This document shows positions 49,848-57,893 of a DNA stretch of 64,000 nucleotides, in pieces. The stretch spans positions 2,852,001-2,916,000 of the forward strand of contig NZ_JARNTX010000001.1 in assembly GCF_029433095.1 (NCBI RefSeq), written 5' to 3'. Position 1 is the first letter of the stretch. Every line of letters starts with the position of its first letter. Origin of the DNA: Hymenobacter sp. YC55. GTDB taxonomy: Bacteria; Bacteroidota; Bacteroidia; Cytophagales; Hymenobacteraceae. The translations under genes were made by a program, and so were the position numbers. The notes under the pieces were generated by a model. It worked only from the letters and a program-made list of their open reading frames with translations. It was not told the DNA's origin and did not search any database.

Positions 49848-52007
49848 TTATGGCATTTTGCTCAGGCCTTCCCATTTCACTTTCCAGCCGGTTTTGGGGA
49901 TGCCGGGGTTTTCTTCTTTACAGCCGTCGTAGCCGGCGCACATGAGGGCCACGGCGGAAAGCAGGCCACCGTTGCCGGGCAGGTAGATGGGAAGGCGGTC
50001 TTCCTGATAGTTGTGGCCGTTGGGCAGGTAAGTGTTCTTTTGCACCTTCATCAGCAGGGCGTCCACGGCTTTGTCGGGCATGCCGAGGCGGGTGGCGGTC
50101 ATGGCGGTCATGGGGAAGTCCCAGCCCCAGGTTTTGTCCCAGCTCCAGTCTTTCCAAACCAGGTCGAAGGTGCGGCGCATGGTGGCCGGGTCCACTTGGC
50201 CGGTGGCCGGCATCATGCCCAACGCGCCTAGTACCGAGGGGTGGTCGGTTTTAAATTCGGGGTTGGTGTAAGAATCGGGGGCGCTTTCGGTGGCCAGGTA
50301 CACGCCGCCAGCCTGCGGCAGCTTCGAGAGCTTTTGCAGTACGGCATCCCACTTCGGGTTGCGCGGCTGCCCTTGCCGAATGCGCCATTGCTGCGCCGTG
50401 TTCAGGGCCCAGTTCCAGTACACTAGTTCGAAAGTGGGGTTAAACGTTTCCTCGGCTTTGAAACGCTCCTGCGCCGGAATCACACCTTTGCCGAGGATAT
50501 ACCGGTCTTTGCTTTTCTCATAAAACGGAAAGGACGCCATGAAATCGGCGGTGGCCGCTACCCGGTCTTGGTACAGCTTCAAGGTCGCCGGATTGGGGTG
50601 GGCGCGGTAACTTTCCTCGGCGAAATAGATGAAGTGGGGTTGCTGCCAAATCAAAAACGCCCCCACCGATGAGGGCCCTTCCTGCCCCCAGGGGTCGGTC
50701 ATTTTCTGCCAGCGTACGCCATCGTAGCCTTGGCGCTGCGCGATGCCGCGGGCCACGCTCTGTACGTCGGGGCGGGCATACCAGACCAGGCTTTGCTCCA
50801 GCAACTCGGGGCGGCCCCACAAGGCAAAGTGCGCTGAGTGCCACCAATGCATTTCCAGGTGCGGGCGGCCGTACCAGCTATTGAGCACCAAGCCCGTTTC
50901 CTGCGGCGGCTGCGAACCGGCGCCTTGCAGCTTGGTTAGGTACTGCGACAACACGATACGCCGTTCAAGCTCCTTAGCCCGTGGGTCGGTGCTGCCGCTG
51001 AAATCCACAGCTCCGCCGCTCTTCCAAAACGTCGGCCACTGCTGCTGACTGTTGGTACGCGTGGCAGTAAATGTAGCCGCTTCGGCAGGCCGCGGCGAAA
51101 AGCGGCAGCCGAATTCCAGCACCGCTCCTTGCTTGCCCGGTGTGAGGATAAATTCGTGCGCCTGCCCGGCGGCTAGCGTGGCGGGTTGCTGCCAACTTAG
51201 CGCCACTGTGTACTTGGTGGTATCAAGTTGGTGCGTGAGCAGAGCCGCGCCTTTTTTCGATTCAATGATGCTGGAGTTGTGCTGGTCGGTGTGGGTGTAA
51301 TCGGTGCCCATGTCGGCCCAGCCTGCAGTGGGCCACGGGAAGCGCAACGCCACTTTCAGCTGCCCGGTTTGCAGCAACTTGGATTCTACGCGAGCCGCTA
51401 CGGCATCCTGCTGCTGGTGTCCCACCGTTACCACGTCCACCGGTATGCCTTCCAGCGTGAAATGGCTTTTGATTTCGCCGGTCCAGGGGTTGAGGGTTTG
51501 CCGAATGTTGCGCAGGTCTTTAATGGTGGCCGGCTTCCCGCTCTTTTTCACCAGCACAAATCCTAGGTTGCCCAACTGCAACCGGTGCGGGTTTGCCCGC
51601 AGAAAATCTACGGCTTCCTTGTTGCCGGCCGTTTTCACTTGTACCGAGTAGCTGACTTTGCGGCCGTTCAGGTCATAGTCGCGCAGGCTTTGCTCGAACT
51701 TGTACCCTTCCTTGTTCGGAAAGCTGTGCCACCCCCACTCCGACTGCGTCCCCAGCGGTACACCCTTTTCATAGTACGTTGGGAAGGTCTGCAAACCCGT
51801 CACGTCGGCAGTGAAAGCAAACCTCCCATTCCCCACCGACAGCGACGACAGTGTGTCGGTATTGGTAAGTACTACCGTGTGGCGCTCCACCAGCGCCTTC
51901 CGGTCGATGGGTGTTTTTTGCGCCATCAATGGCTGAATGGTGGCAAGTAGCAACAGGCCTGAAAGCAGTTGGGGGCGAGGTGGCATAGATGGAAGTTTCA
52001 ACGACAT
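49848..52007 (-). CDS. Six-hairpin glycosidase, GH65/PGGHG-like
   Basis: About 719 residues with a signal peptide (LLSGLLLLATIQPLMAQ). An N-terminal beta-sandwich (SLSVGNGRFAFTADVTGLQTFP) is followed by an (alpha/alpha)6 barrel whose motifs GVRWQKMTDPWGQEGPSS, FIYFAEESYRAHPNPATL, NPTFELVYWNWAL and LPGNGGLLSAVALMCAGYDG resemble the GH65-like glucosylgalactosyl-hydroxylysine glucosidase group. Substrate is unknown; association with pectin enzymes suggests side-chain sugars. ATG at 52007 is chosen (51986 is also possible); further upstream the frame is repeat DNA. The barrel acid cannot be assigned with certainty. Confidence 0.68.
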   Translation of the reverse strand: MSLKLPSMPPRPQLLSGLLLLATIQPLMAQKTPIDRKALVERHTVVLTNTDTLSSLSVGNGRFAFTADVTGLQTFPTYYEKGVPLGTQSEWGWHSFPNKEGYKFEQSLRDYDLNGRKVSYSVQVKTAGNKEAVDFLRANPHRLQLGNLGFVLVKKSGKPATIKDLRNIRQTLNPWTGEIKSHFTLEGIPVDVVTVGHQQQDAVAARVESKLLQTGQLKVALRFPWPTAGWADMGTDYTHTDQHNSSIIESKKGAALLTHQLDTTKYTVALSWQQPATLAAGQAHEFILTPGKQGAVLEFGCRFSPRPAEAATFTATRTNSQQQWPTFWKSGGAVDFSGSTDPRAKELERRIVLSQYLTKLQGAGSQPPQETGLVLNSWYGRPHLEMHWWHSAHFALWGRPELLEQSLVWYARPDVQSVARGIAQRQGYDGVRWQKMTDPWGQEGPSSVGAFLIWQQPHFIYFAEESYRAHPNPATLKLYQDRVAATADFMASFPFYEKSKDRYILGKGVIPAQERFKAEETFNPTFELVYWNWALNTAQQWRIRQGQPRNPKWDAVLQKLSKLPQAGGVYLATESAPDSYTNPEFKTDHPSVLGALGMMPATGQVDPATMRRTFDLVWKDWSWDKTWGWDFPMTAMTATRLGMPDKAVDALLMKVQKNTYLPNGHNYQEDRLPIYLPGNGGLLSAVALMCAGYDGCKEENPGIPKTGWKVKWEGLSKMP

Positions 52008-52364
52008 TAAGTTCTCGTACTGCGCAAATTGAGGCATAGAATTTTCTGCAACGTGACTTAGGCTAGTTCCCCTCAGCTGTTGTTGCGCATTTAGCAAGGA
52101 GCGGTTAGAGGTGGTTGACGAACACATGAATAACAATGATTGACCGTCATGCTGAGCGCAACCGAAGCATCTCGCTCGAATCGTTGCACTGCTAAGAGGG
52201 TGTACCACACTAGCGAGATGCTTCGGCTGCGCTCAGCATGACGGTCGAGGTGAACAACGGTTATTCAACTACTTCTAGCTCCATCTTGCCAGATGCGCAA
52301 CAGCAGCTGAGGGGAACTGACTCTTTAGTCTTGGCTTGTGGTTTTGATATAGCGGCCAACATGA
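52008..52364. repeat. Gap with cluster 14 flanked by inverted second-family copies
   Basis: Cluster 14 (52146-52242) is a single B-tail/A-tail pair. On its left (52062-52120, minus strand) and right (52264-52320, plus strand) lie inverted copies of the second family, each with the TGCGCAACA(A/G)CAGCTGAGGGGAACT end. The whole makes a nested palindrome of about 260 bases. No gene. Confidence 0.85.
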
Positions 52365-55300
52365 TTATTCGCGTACCAGCGTCACACTCATCAGCCCAAT
52401 TACCACGTCGTTGGAAAGGGCTTTTAAGGTGAGGCTTTTGAGCTTCTTTTTGGGGTTGAGAGGCAGGTCGAGCACGTTGGCGGCACCCCCGTCGATGGCG
52501 CGGGTGCTGAAGCCTTTGATGCTGGTGTACTGTTTGAAGTCACGGGTGATGAGGCCGGTTTTGAGGTGCACGCGAAAGGGCTTGGGCGCCCCGGTGGTGA
52601 AGGCAAAATCGTCCTGCAAATAGTCTTGCTCGATGGGTGCCCAATTGTCGGGGTTGCGCAGCAGCAGTGTTTCGGTGGATTTGTCGGTGTAGGTAACCAC
52701 TACTTCGCCATTGATGAGTTGGCTTTGCATGGGGTTGGTAGAACCCGCCATGAGTAGGTAGGCGTGGGAAGCTTTACCGCGGAGCGGCACGGTGGCCTGC
52801 TCGGCGTAGTTGTCCCACTGCGACACAAACAGAATGTTCTTCTCCCCGGCCGTGCCTGGCGTGCGCAGGGGCACACCCCACGGCAACTTGATTTCGTTGC
52901 GGGCGCCGGCTAGCTGGCGCAGACCAGCATCGTCGATAGTGGCTTGCGTGAGCGGGTAGCACCAGTTGCCGATGCCCTGCGTGGGGAGCTGTAAGGTGGG
53001 GCCAGCGGGGCGGGGCGAAAGGTATTTGTTTTGGAAAATCTGCGTCACTTTATCGTTGAAGTACGAAGACAGGTTTACGGTTTCGTAGCGGGTGTTGGCG
53101 GTGGTGGGCGAGGCGCTGCCATTCCAGTCCATCAGCATGGACGAAATGCGCTGACCTTGCCCCCACTCCACTCGTACTGCATTGCTGCCAACTACGGTAT
53201 TGGCAACAGGCACCTGCACTTCAGCGGACACCGCGTTGGCGGGTACTTCCACGGTAGTTTCCAAGGCGTTCTGGCCGGCATTGACCGCCACTTTCGCGCT
53301 TATGACCTCACCAGTATGGTTCTGCAACCGAAAACGCAGTCCGCCCGCCGATTCTTTCACGGGCACGATGCTAACGGCCGTCTTTACGTCGATTGGCAAG
53401 GGCGCCCACCAGGATAAGTTGCCCTGCTGGAGCTGCACAAAGGCCGTGCGGCTGCCTAACTCGCCTCCTACTTGCGCCGTCAGGGTCGTCTGATTGGGTT
53501 TGGCACCACCAAGAATCTGCTGCGGGTCGAATACTTTCGTGACGGTAGCGTGTGGAAAACGAAGCGCCAGGGCGGAGCCAGGAGCATAGGCTGGAGCCAG
53601 CGTAACGGCATCCGGCGCATCGCCTTGCCACCGAATCTGCACCACATACTTCGCGGCTGGCTCGCTGTTGATTTCGATGACGGGTTGACCCACGGCTTCC
53701 GCTACGCTCTTCCACGGCACCGGCTGGCCGTTCACCGTTACGGCTGCAACTGCGGCGCGGGCCTGCACTTGTAGGCGCAGCTTCAAGGGCTTGGCGAAGG
53801 TGGGCGTGATGGTGTACACGTCCTGTTGACCGTTGCGGCGGAAATCAAACGCCACGTCGGGAACAGATAGCGCGGCTTCATTCCAAGCAGCCGGCAAGCC
53901 AGGGCGAACGGTGAGCACGCCCTCCAGCGCGTTAGGTACAATACCGAACAAGCCTTCCACCAACGAGCGGGAGGCCATGCCCACAGGGTCGGCAAAGTCG
54001 CGGTACAGTTCGCCGCGGTGCGCATCGTAGAAGGACACCTGCTGGAAGTTACCGGGGCTCGAGCCTAAGTACATGCTTTCCAGCAACGCACTTTTCCAAA
54101 GCTTGAATGCCTCTTCAGTACGGCCACCCTGCCAATTGGCCAACGTGGTGTGCAGCACTTCCGCCATGGCTACATTGTTGATTGACCAGTCGTAGGGCTG
54201 CCAGTTGGTGGTCGAGAGCAGGTAGTAGCCTTCATCGGGCAGGCCCGCGGCTCGGACGGGAATGTGCGGTAGCTCGGCGTCCACATAGCGCAGCGCCTGG
54301 TAGGCCTGAAAGGCATCGGGCACCTGCGAATCGAGGGCGTGGTAGACGGTCCAGAGGCCGGCGGCGGGGTGCAGTTGCTTGAGGCCGAGGGCATCCTTGT
54401 ATTCAGCGTACCAGCCTTTGGCGGGCATCCAGAGTCGCTGATCAACGGCTTGTTTGATGCGGGTGGCCTCCTGTTGGTACGGTGCGGGGTTTTCGCCGAT
54501 GCGCTGCGCTAGCTCTGCCGTCAGTAGGTTGGCCAGGTAGTTATACGCTGATGAATGCGTGACGGCACCGCCGCTGTATTGAAGGGCATCGGAGGCCCAA
54601 ATGGCGGCGTAGGCGTCGTAGAGGCCGTCGTTGTCTTGGTCGAAGTTGCGCTTTTCCCAAGCCAGATGCCGTTGCAGCACCGGGAACATTTCTTTGGCAA
54701 AGGCCAGGTCACCGGTCCAGTTGAAATGCCGCAGCAGCTCGTCGATGAACACTAAGTTCATGTCGTAGTGGTGGGGCCGGAAGTCGCCGCCGGGGTTGCG
54801 GCTGATGTAGCCGCTGCTGAATACCGATGTGCCTAGCTTCTCTTGGTGGCGCGCTAGGTGCAGGGCCGTATCCATCACCACCGGGCCCGTTTCGGGGCTG
54901 GTCAACTGCGACTTAGCGTAGGCGCGAAAGTGCGTTTGGGCCCGATCGTGCCAGCCGAGCGGGTCGGCGGTGTAGGCGCCGCGCCAGCCGTTGAGGGGCA
55001 TGCGCCAGGCTATAGCGCCGTGCATAAAGCCAGGGTCTTGCCAAATGGCATCGGCCGCAATACCAAGCGCTCCGCCCACCGTATTAATGTACGGATCGGG
55101 CGTACTGACCTTGATGCGACCTGCCAGTTTCTGCCGGGCGGCTTCGGCCTGTTCTAGGGCTTTCGGCAAATCAGCATAACGCAGGGCGGCCCCCTGTTGC
55201 GGAATCTGCACCGCGAAATACAGCGGCTCCCCTGCCTTCACTTTCAGGGTGCCCGCTAGTGCGGGCGCAGTAGAACCCTTGGAAGCAGCAAACTGCGTCG

Positions 55301-56129
55301 GCGACTCTTGCTGCGTGGCGTCGGCAACGTGTAGCGTAGCGCCGGGCGGCACCACGCCTATCAGGCTTTTTTGGTCAACTCGGGCTACTGCTTCGCCTTC
55401 TTTCTTTTTGGCCGCTACGCCGTAGGTGAGCGTGAAGGCGTTGCGTTGGAACTGAAAGGCATTGCCTTGGCAGTACTCCGGCTTCAGGTAAAAGCTGGAC
55501 TCCGGGTCGGCCCCTATGTCGCCGTCGCGGCTGAACTTCTTGCCCGTAACGCCGCCGAAGGCCCACAACAGTTGTACTTGCCCCGCGGGTACATCTGTGA
55601 ACTGCGCCCGCACCAGCATACCTTCGGCCGCGGCCATGGCTTGCACTTCTAGTTGCAGCTTGCCTTTGCCTAGCAGCGGGTCAGAAATTTCGTAGAGCAT
55701 GGCGCCCGGCCGATAGCGGGCCACGATGTTGTCGGCGGTGATAAGCCACTTGCTGCGCCCGTCGGTGCTCAGCAGCCCAAATTTCAGGTTGCCGCCCATG
55801 CCCGGTAAGTACAGCGCAAACTCCGGCAGGTCGCCGGTTTCCACCCGGAAGGCGGTGTTGGTGCCGTAGAGAGCTCGGGTGAAGCGCTTGGTGCCGTTTC
55901 GGATTACGAAGTCGGTGCCGTCGGGCTGATAGCGGAGGGCGCGCTGCTGGCCGTGCCAAAGCGGCAACTCAGGTGCAACAGGCGCTTCCGACTGTGCCAG
56001 TGCGTCCCAACCTATCAGAGTTCCAACCCCTAGCAATGCTGACGCCAGCAGGCGGCGAATTTGCCGGGAGCCACGAAGACGTTCAACAAAGTTGCTTTTC
56101 ACCGGCAGTGCTTTAGTGTTCAAGTACAT
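52365..56129 (-). CDS. DUF4450-type large six-hairpin glycosidase-like protein
   Basis: A 1254-residue exported protein (signal peptide around RLLASALLGVGTLIGWDALAQ). The N-terminal domain (LRYQPDGTDFVIRNGTKRFTRALYGTNTAFRVETGDLPEFALYLP) matches DUF4450. The middle (residues about 350-830) is an (alpha/alpha)6 barrel with WRMPLNGWRGAYTADPLGWHDR, FRPHHYDMNLVFIDELLRHF and WSINNVAMAEVLHT. The C-terminal 400 residues are beta-sandwich modules. It is placed after susC-susD pair 2 on the same strand, 169 bases away. The function is unproven: probably an exo-glycosidase on a pectic side chain. A LacI-type palindrome lies upstream. Confidence 0.75.
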   Translation of the reverse strand: MYLNTKALPVKSNFVERLRGSRQIRRLLASALLGVGTLIGWDALAQSEAPVAPELPLWHGQQRALRYQPDGTDFVIRNGTKRFTRALYGTNTAFRVETGDLPEFALYLPGMGGNLKFGLLSTDGRSKWLITADNIVARYRPGAMLYEISDPLLGKGKLQLEVQAMAAAEGMLVRAQFTDVPAGQVQLLWAFGGVTGKKFSRDGDIGADPESSFYLKPEYCQGNAFQFQRNAFTLTYGVAAKKKEGEAVARVDQKSLIGVVPPGATLHVADATQQESPTQFAASKGSTAPALAGTLKVKAGEPLYFAVQIPQQGAALRYADLPKALEQAEAARQKLAGRIKVSTPDPYINTVGGALGIAADAIWQDPGFMHGAIAWRMPLNGWRGAYTADPLGWHDRAQTHFRAYAKSQLTSPETGPVVMDTALHLARHQEKLGTSVFSSGYISRNPGGDFRPHHYDMNLVFIDELLRHFNWTGDLAFAKEMFPVLQRHLAWEKRNFDQDNDGLYDAYAAIWASDALQYSGGAVTHSSAYNYLANLLTAELAQRIGENPAPYQQEATRIKQAVDQRLWMPAKGWYAEYKDALGLKQLHPAAGLWTVYHALDSQVPDAFQAYQALRYVDAELPHIPVRAAGLPDEGYYLLSTTNWQPYDWSINNVAMAEVLHTTLANWQGGRTEEAFKLWKSALLESMYLGSSPGNFQQVSFYDAHRGELYRDFADPVGMASRSLVEGLFGIVPNALEGVLTVRPGLPAAWNEAALSVPDVAFDFRRNGQQDVYTITPTFAKPLKLRLQVQARAAVAAVTVNGQPVPWKSVAEAVGQPVIEINSEPAAKYVVQIRWQGDAPDAVTLAPAYAPGSALALRFPHATVTKVFDPQQILGGAKPNQTTLTAQVGGELGSRTAFVQLQQGNLSWWAPLPIDVKTAVSIVPVKESAGGLRFRLQNHTGEVISAKVAVNAGQNALETTVEVPANAVSAEVQVPVANTVVGSNAVRVEWGQGQRISSMLMDWNGSASPTTANTRYETVNLSSYFNDKVTQIFQNKYLSPRPAGPTLQLPTQGIGNWCYPLTQATIDDAGLRQLAGARNEIKLPWGVPLRTPGTAGEKNILFVSQWDNYAEQATVPLRGKASHAYLLMAGSTNPMQSQLINGEVVVTYTDKSTETLLLRNPDNWAPIEQDYLQDDFAFTTGAPKPFRVHLKTGLITRDFKQYTSIKGFSTRAIDGGAANVLDLPLNPKKKLKSLTLKALSNDVVIGLMSVTLVRE

Positions 56130-56206
56130 ACACGTAGCTCGTAAGCCCGATTCTCCCAGACAACGCGTCCGTGAAAACCGAGCTTACGGTATTCCCTTCA
56201 AACTCA

Positions 56207-56225
56207 AGCGCAAACGCTTTGCGCT
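56207..56225. promoter_or_regulatory. LacI-type operator-like palindrome
   Basis: AGCGCAAACGCTTTGCGCT has perfect 8-base arms around CGC. It lies 78 bases before the DUF4450 gene's start and 73 bases after the susD stop. It resembles the LacI/PurR operator class (CGCAAACG...TTGCG), but no LacI-family gene is in the window. Confidence 0.45.
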
Positions 56226-56298
56226 CATATTCAGCTTTTCAAGTTGGCTGCCCAGCTAAGAAAAGCAGGCACAATTCGATGCGCTACCTCTCTGATGC

Positions 56299-57801
56299 CT
56301 AGTAGCCAGGATTCTGGTCGTACAAACCAGGTGCAGACGACATTTCATACTGCGGCACCGCGTAGATAATGCTGTTGGCCGTGATGTTGCGGGTAATTTT
56401 TTGGGCTACGTCCTCCTTCGCAATCCAAGTATTCATTACGTCTAGTACCAAGCCCGAGCGCACCAAGTCGTGCCAGCGCAGGCCTTCCCCCACAAACTCG
56501 CGGCGCCGCTCTTCCATGAGCTGGGGCAGCGTGATGCTGGTGATGGCAGGCTGGCCAGCCCGGGTGCGCACCTGATTAACCAGCGCCACGGCATTGGCTT
56601 GTGTACCACCTACATTGCCACGCAGGATGCACTCGGCTTTCATGAGCAGAATGTCGGCGTAGCGCATCACAATAAAGTTAATGGGCCAGTCGGTGCCCCC
56701 GGTGCTGCGGCCCGCAGCGCTGATGTACTTCTTGAGTACGGCTCGGTTTTCTACCACCCCGGCCTGTGTGTAGCCCTGCTGGATGCTGAACGTTTTGCGG
56801 GCATCAGTGCTGGCGTAGGAATTAACTAAATCCGTGGAAACAGGCTTGTTCTCGATGCCCCGAGAGTCGAAAGGAATACCCAGGAAGGTGAAAAAGTTCT
56901 GGGCTACCATCACGCCGGGGTGCGTAGCGCCGTTGCCCACGATGTACTGCACATCAAACAGCACTTCCGAGTTGTTTTCGTTGGTGTACGAGAAGACGTT
57001 TGGGTAGCTGGGCACCAGCGAATACGTAGCCGTATTGGTGCGGTTGATAACTTCATCTAGCAGCGCCGCCGCCTTGTCGTACTCGTTTAGACCCAGGCCA
57101 GGACCCTCAATGCCATAAGTTGGGCCAGAGCGCGTCAGATAGACCAGCGCGAGCAGGCCCTTGGCGGCACCAGTGGTAGCCCGGCCCACGTTGGTGCCCG
57201 TGTAGCTGGTGGCCAGGTTGTCTTTGGCAAATTCCAGATCCTTGATGATCAGGTCGTACACTTCGGCTACCGGAGCCCGCGGAATTTTCAGTATTTCCTG
57301 CGGAATTAGCGCCTTATCCACGACAGGTACTTTTCCGAACATGCGCACCAAGTCGAAATAATGGAAAGCCCGCAGGAACCGCGCCTCGGCTTCGTACTGA
57401 TTGCGCAGCGCCTCGCCGCCCACCACAGCACCATTGAGTGCAAGCTGATCGAGGAAAGTGTTGGCCCGGAAAATAGCCCCGAAGTCTGAGGCCCAAGTAT
57501 CGGCCAAATACGGGTTGCCCGCCAGCGTGGGATTGAAGTTGTTGATGGCATCCCAGTCGCGCACGCCTTGGCTGCTCACGCCGTAGATGTTGTCGGATCG
57601 AAGCTCCGACATAATCAGGATGCGGTCGGGGTAGCCCCGCAGTTGATTGTACGTTGCGTTTAGGGCCTGCTCGAAATCGGCGGCGGTTCTATAGAAATCG
57701 GGTACTGAACCGTTGGAAATCGGGGTGAGATTCAAATCTTCTTCACAGCTACCCAGCGTGAGCATGCAGGCCGAGAGCAGAAGGAAACATATATTTTTCA
57801 T
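56299..57801 (-). CDS. susD: SusD/RagB outer-membrane lipoprotein (pair 2)
   Basis: A 500-residue SusD-family lipoprotein; lipobox LTLGSC. ATG at 57801 is preferred over 57822 because the signal peptide (NICFLLLSACMLTLGSC) starts there. It has FYRTAADFEQALNATYNQL, EARFLRAFHYFDLVRMFGKVPVVD and the ending YEMSSAPGLYDQNPGY. Its closest look-alike in the window is the susD at 61876, with which it shares the YLTRSGPTYGIEGPGL block and the C-terminal SSAPGLYDQNPGY; susD pair 1 is more distant. Ligand unknown, pectin-derived by context. 92 bases separate it from susC. Confidence 0.95.
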   Translation of the reverse strand: MKNICFLLLSACMLTLGSCEEDLNLTPISNGSVPDFYRTAADFEQALNATYNQLRGYPDRILIMSELRSDNIYGVSSQGVRDWDAINNFNPTLAGNPYLADTWASDFGAIFRANTFLDQLALNGAVVGGEALRNQYEAEARFLRAFHYFDLVRMFGKVPVVDKALIPQEILKIPRAPVAEVYDLIIKDLEFAKDNLATSYTGTNVGRATTGAAKGLLALVYLTRSGPTYGIEGPGLGLNEYDKAAALLDEVINRTNTATYSLVPSYPNVFSYTNENNSEVLFDVQYIVGNGATHPGVMVAQNFFTFLGIPFDSRGIENKPVSTDLVNSYASTDARKTFSIQQGYTQAGVVENRAVLKKYISAAGRSTGGTDWPINFIVMRYADILLMKAECILRGNVGGTQANAVALVNQVRTRAGQPAITSITLPQLMEERRREFVGEGLRWHDLVRSGLVLDVMNTWIAKEDVAQKITRNITANSIIYAVPQYEMSSAPGLYDQNPGY

Positions 57802-57893
57802 GGGAATATCGAAGAGAAGCAAGGAAGGAGAAATAAGGACGACGGGCAGCTGGAACGCTATGCATTCTGGCTGCTGGCTCTCATTTCTACTAG

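Noticed and set aside
52008..52208. Upstream extension of the six-hairpin glycosidase
   Set aside because: The added residues are translated from repeat cluster 14 and the second repeat family; the signal peptide starts at 52007 or 51986.
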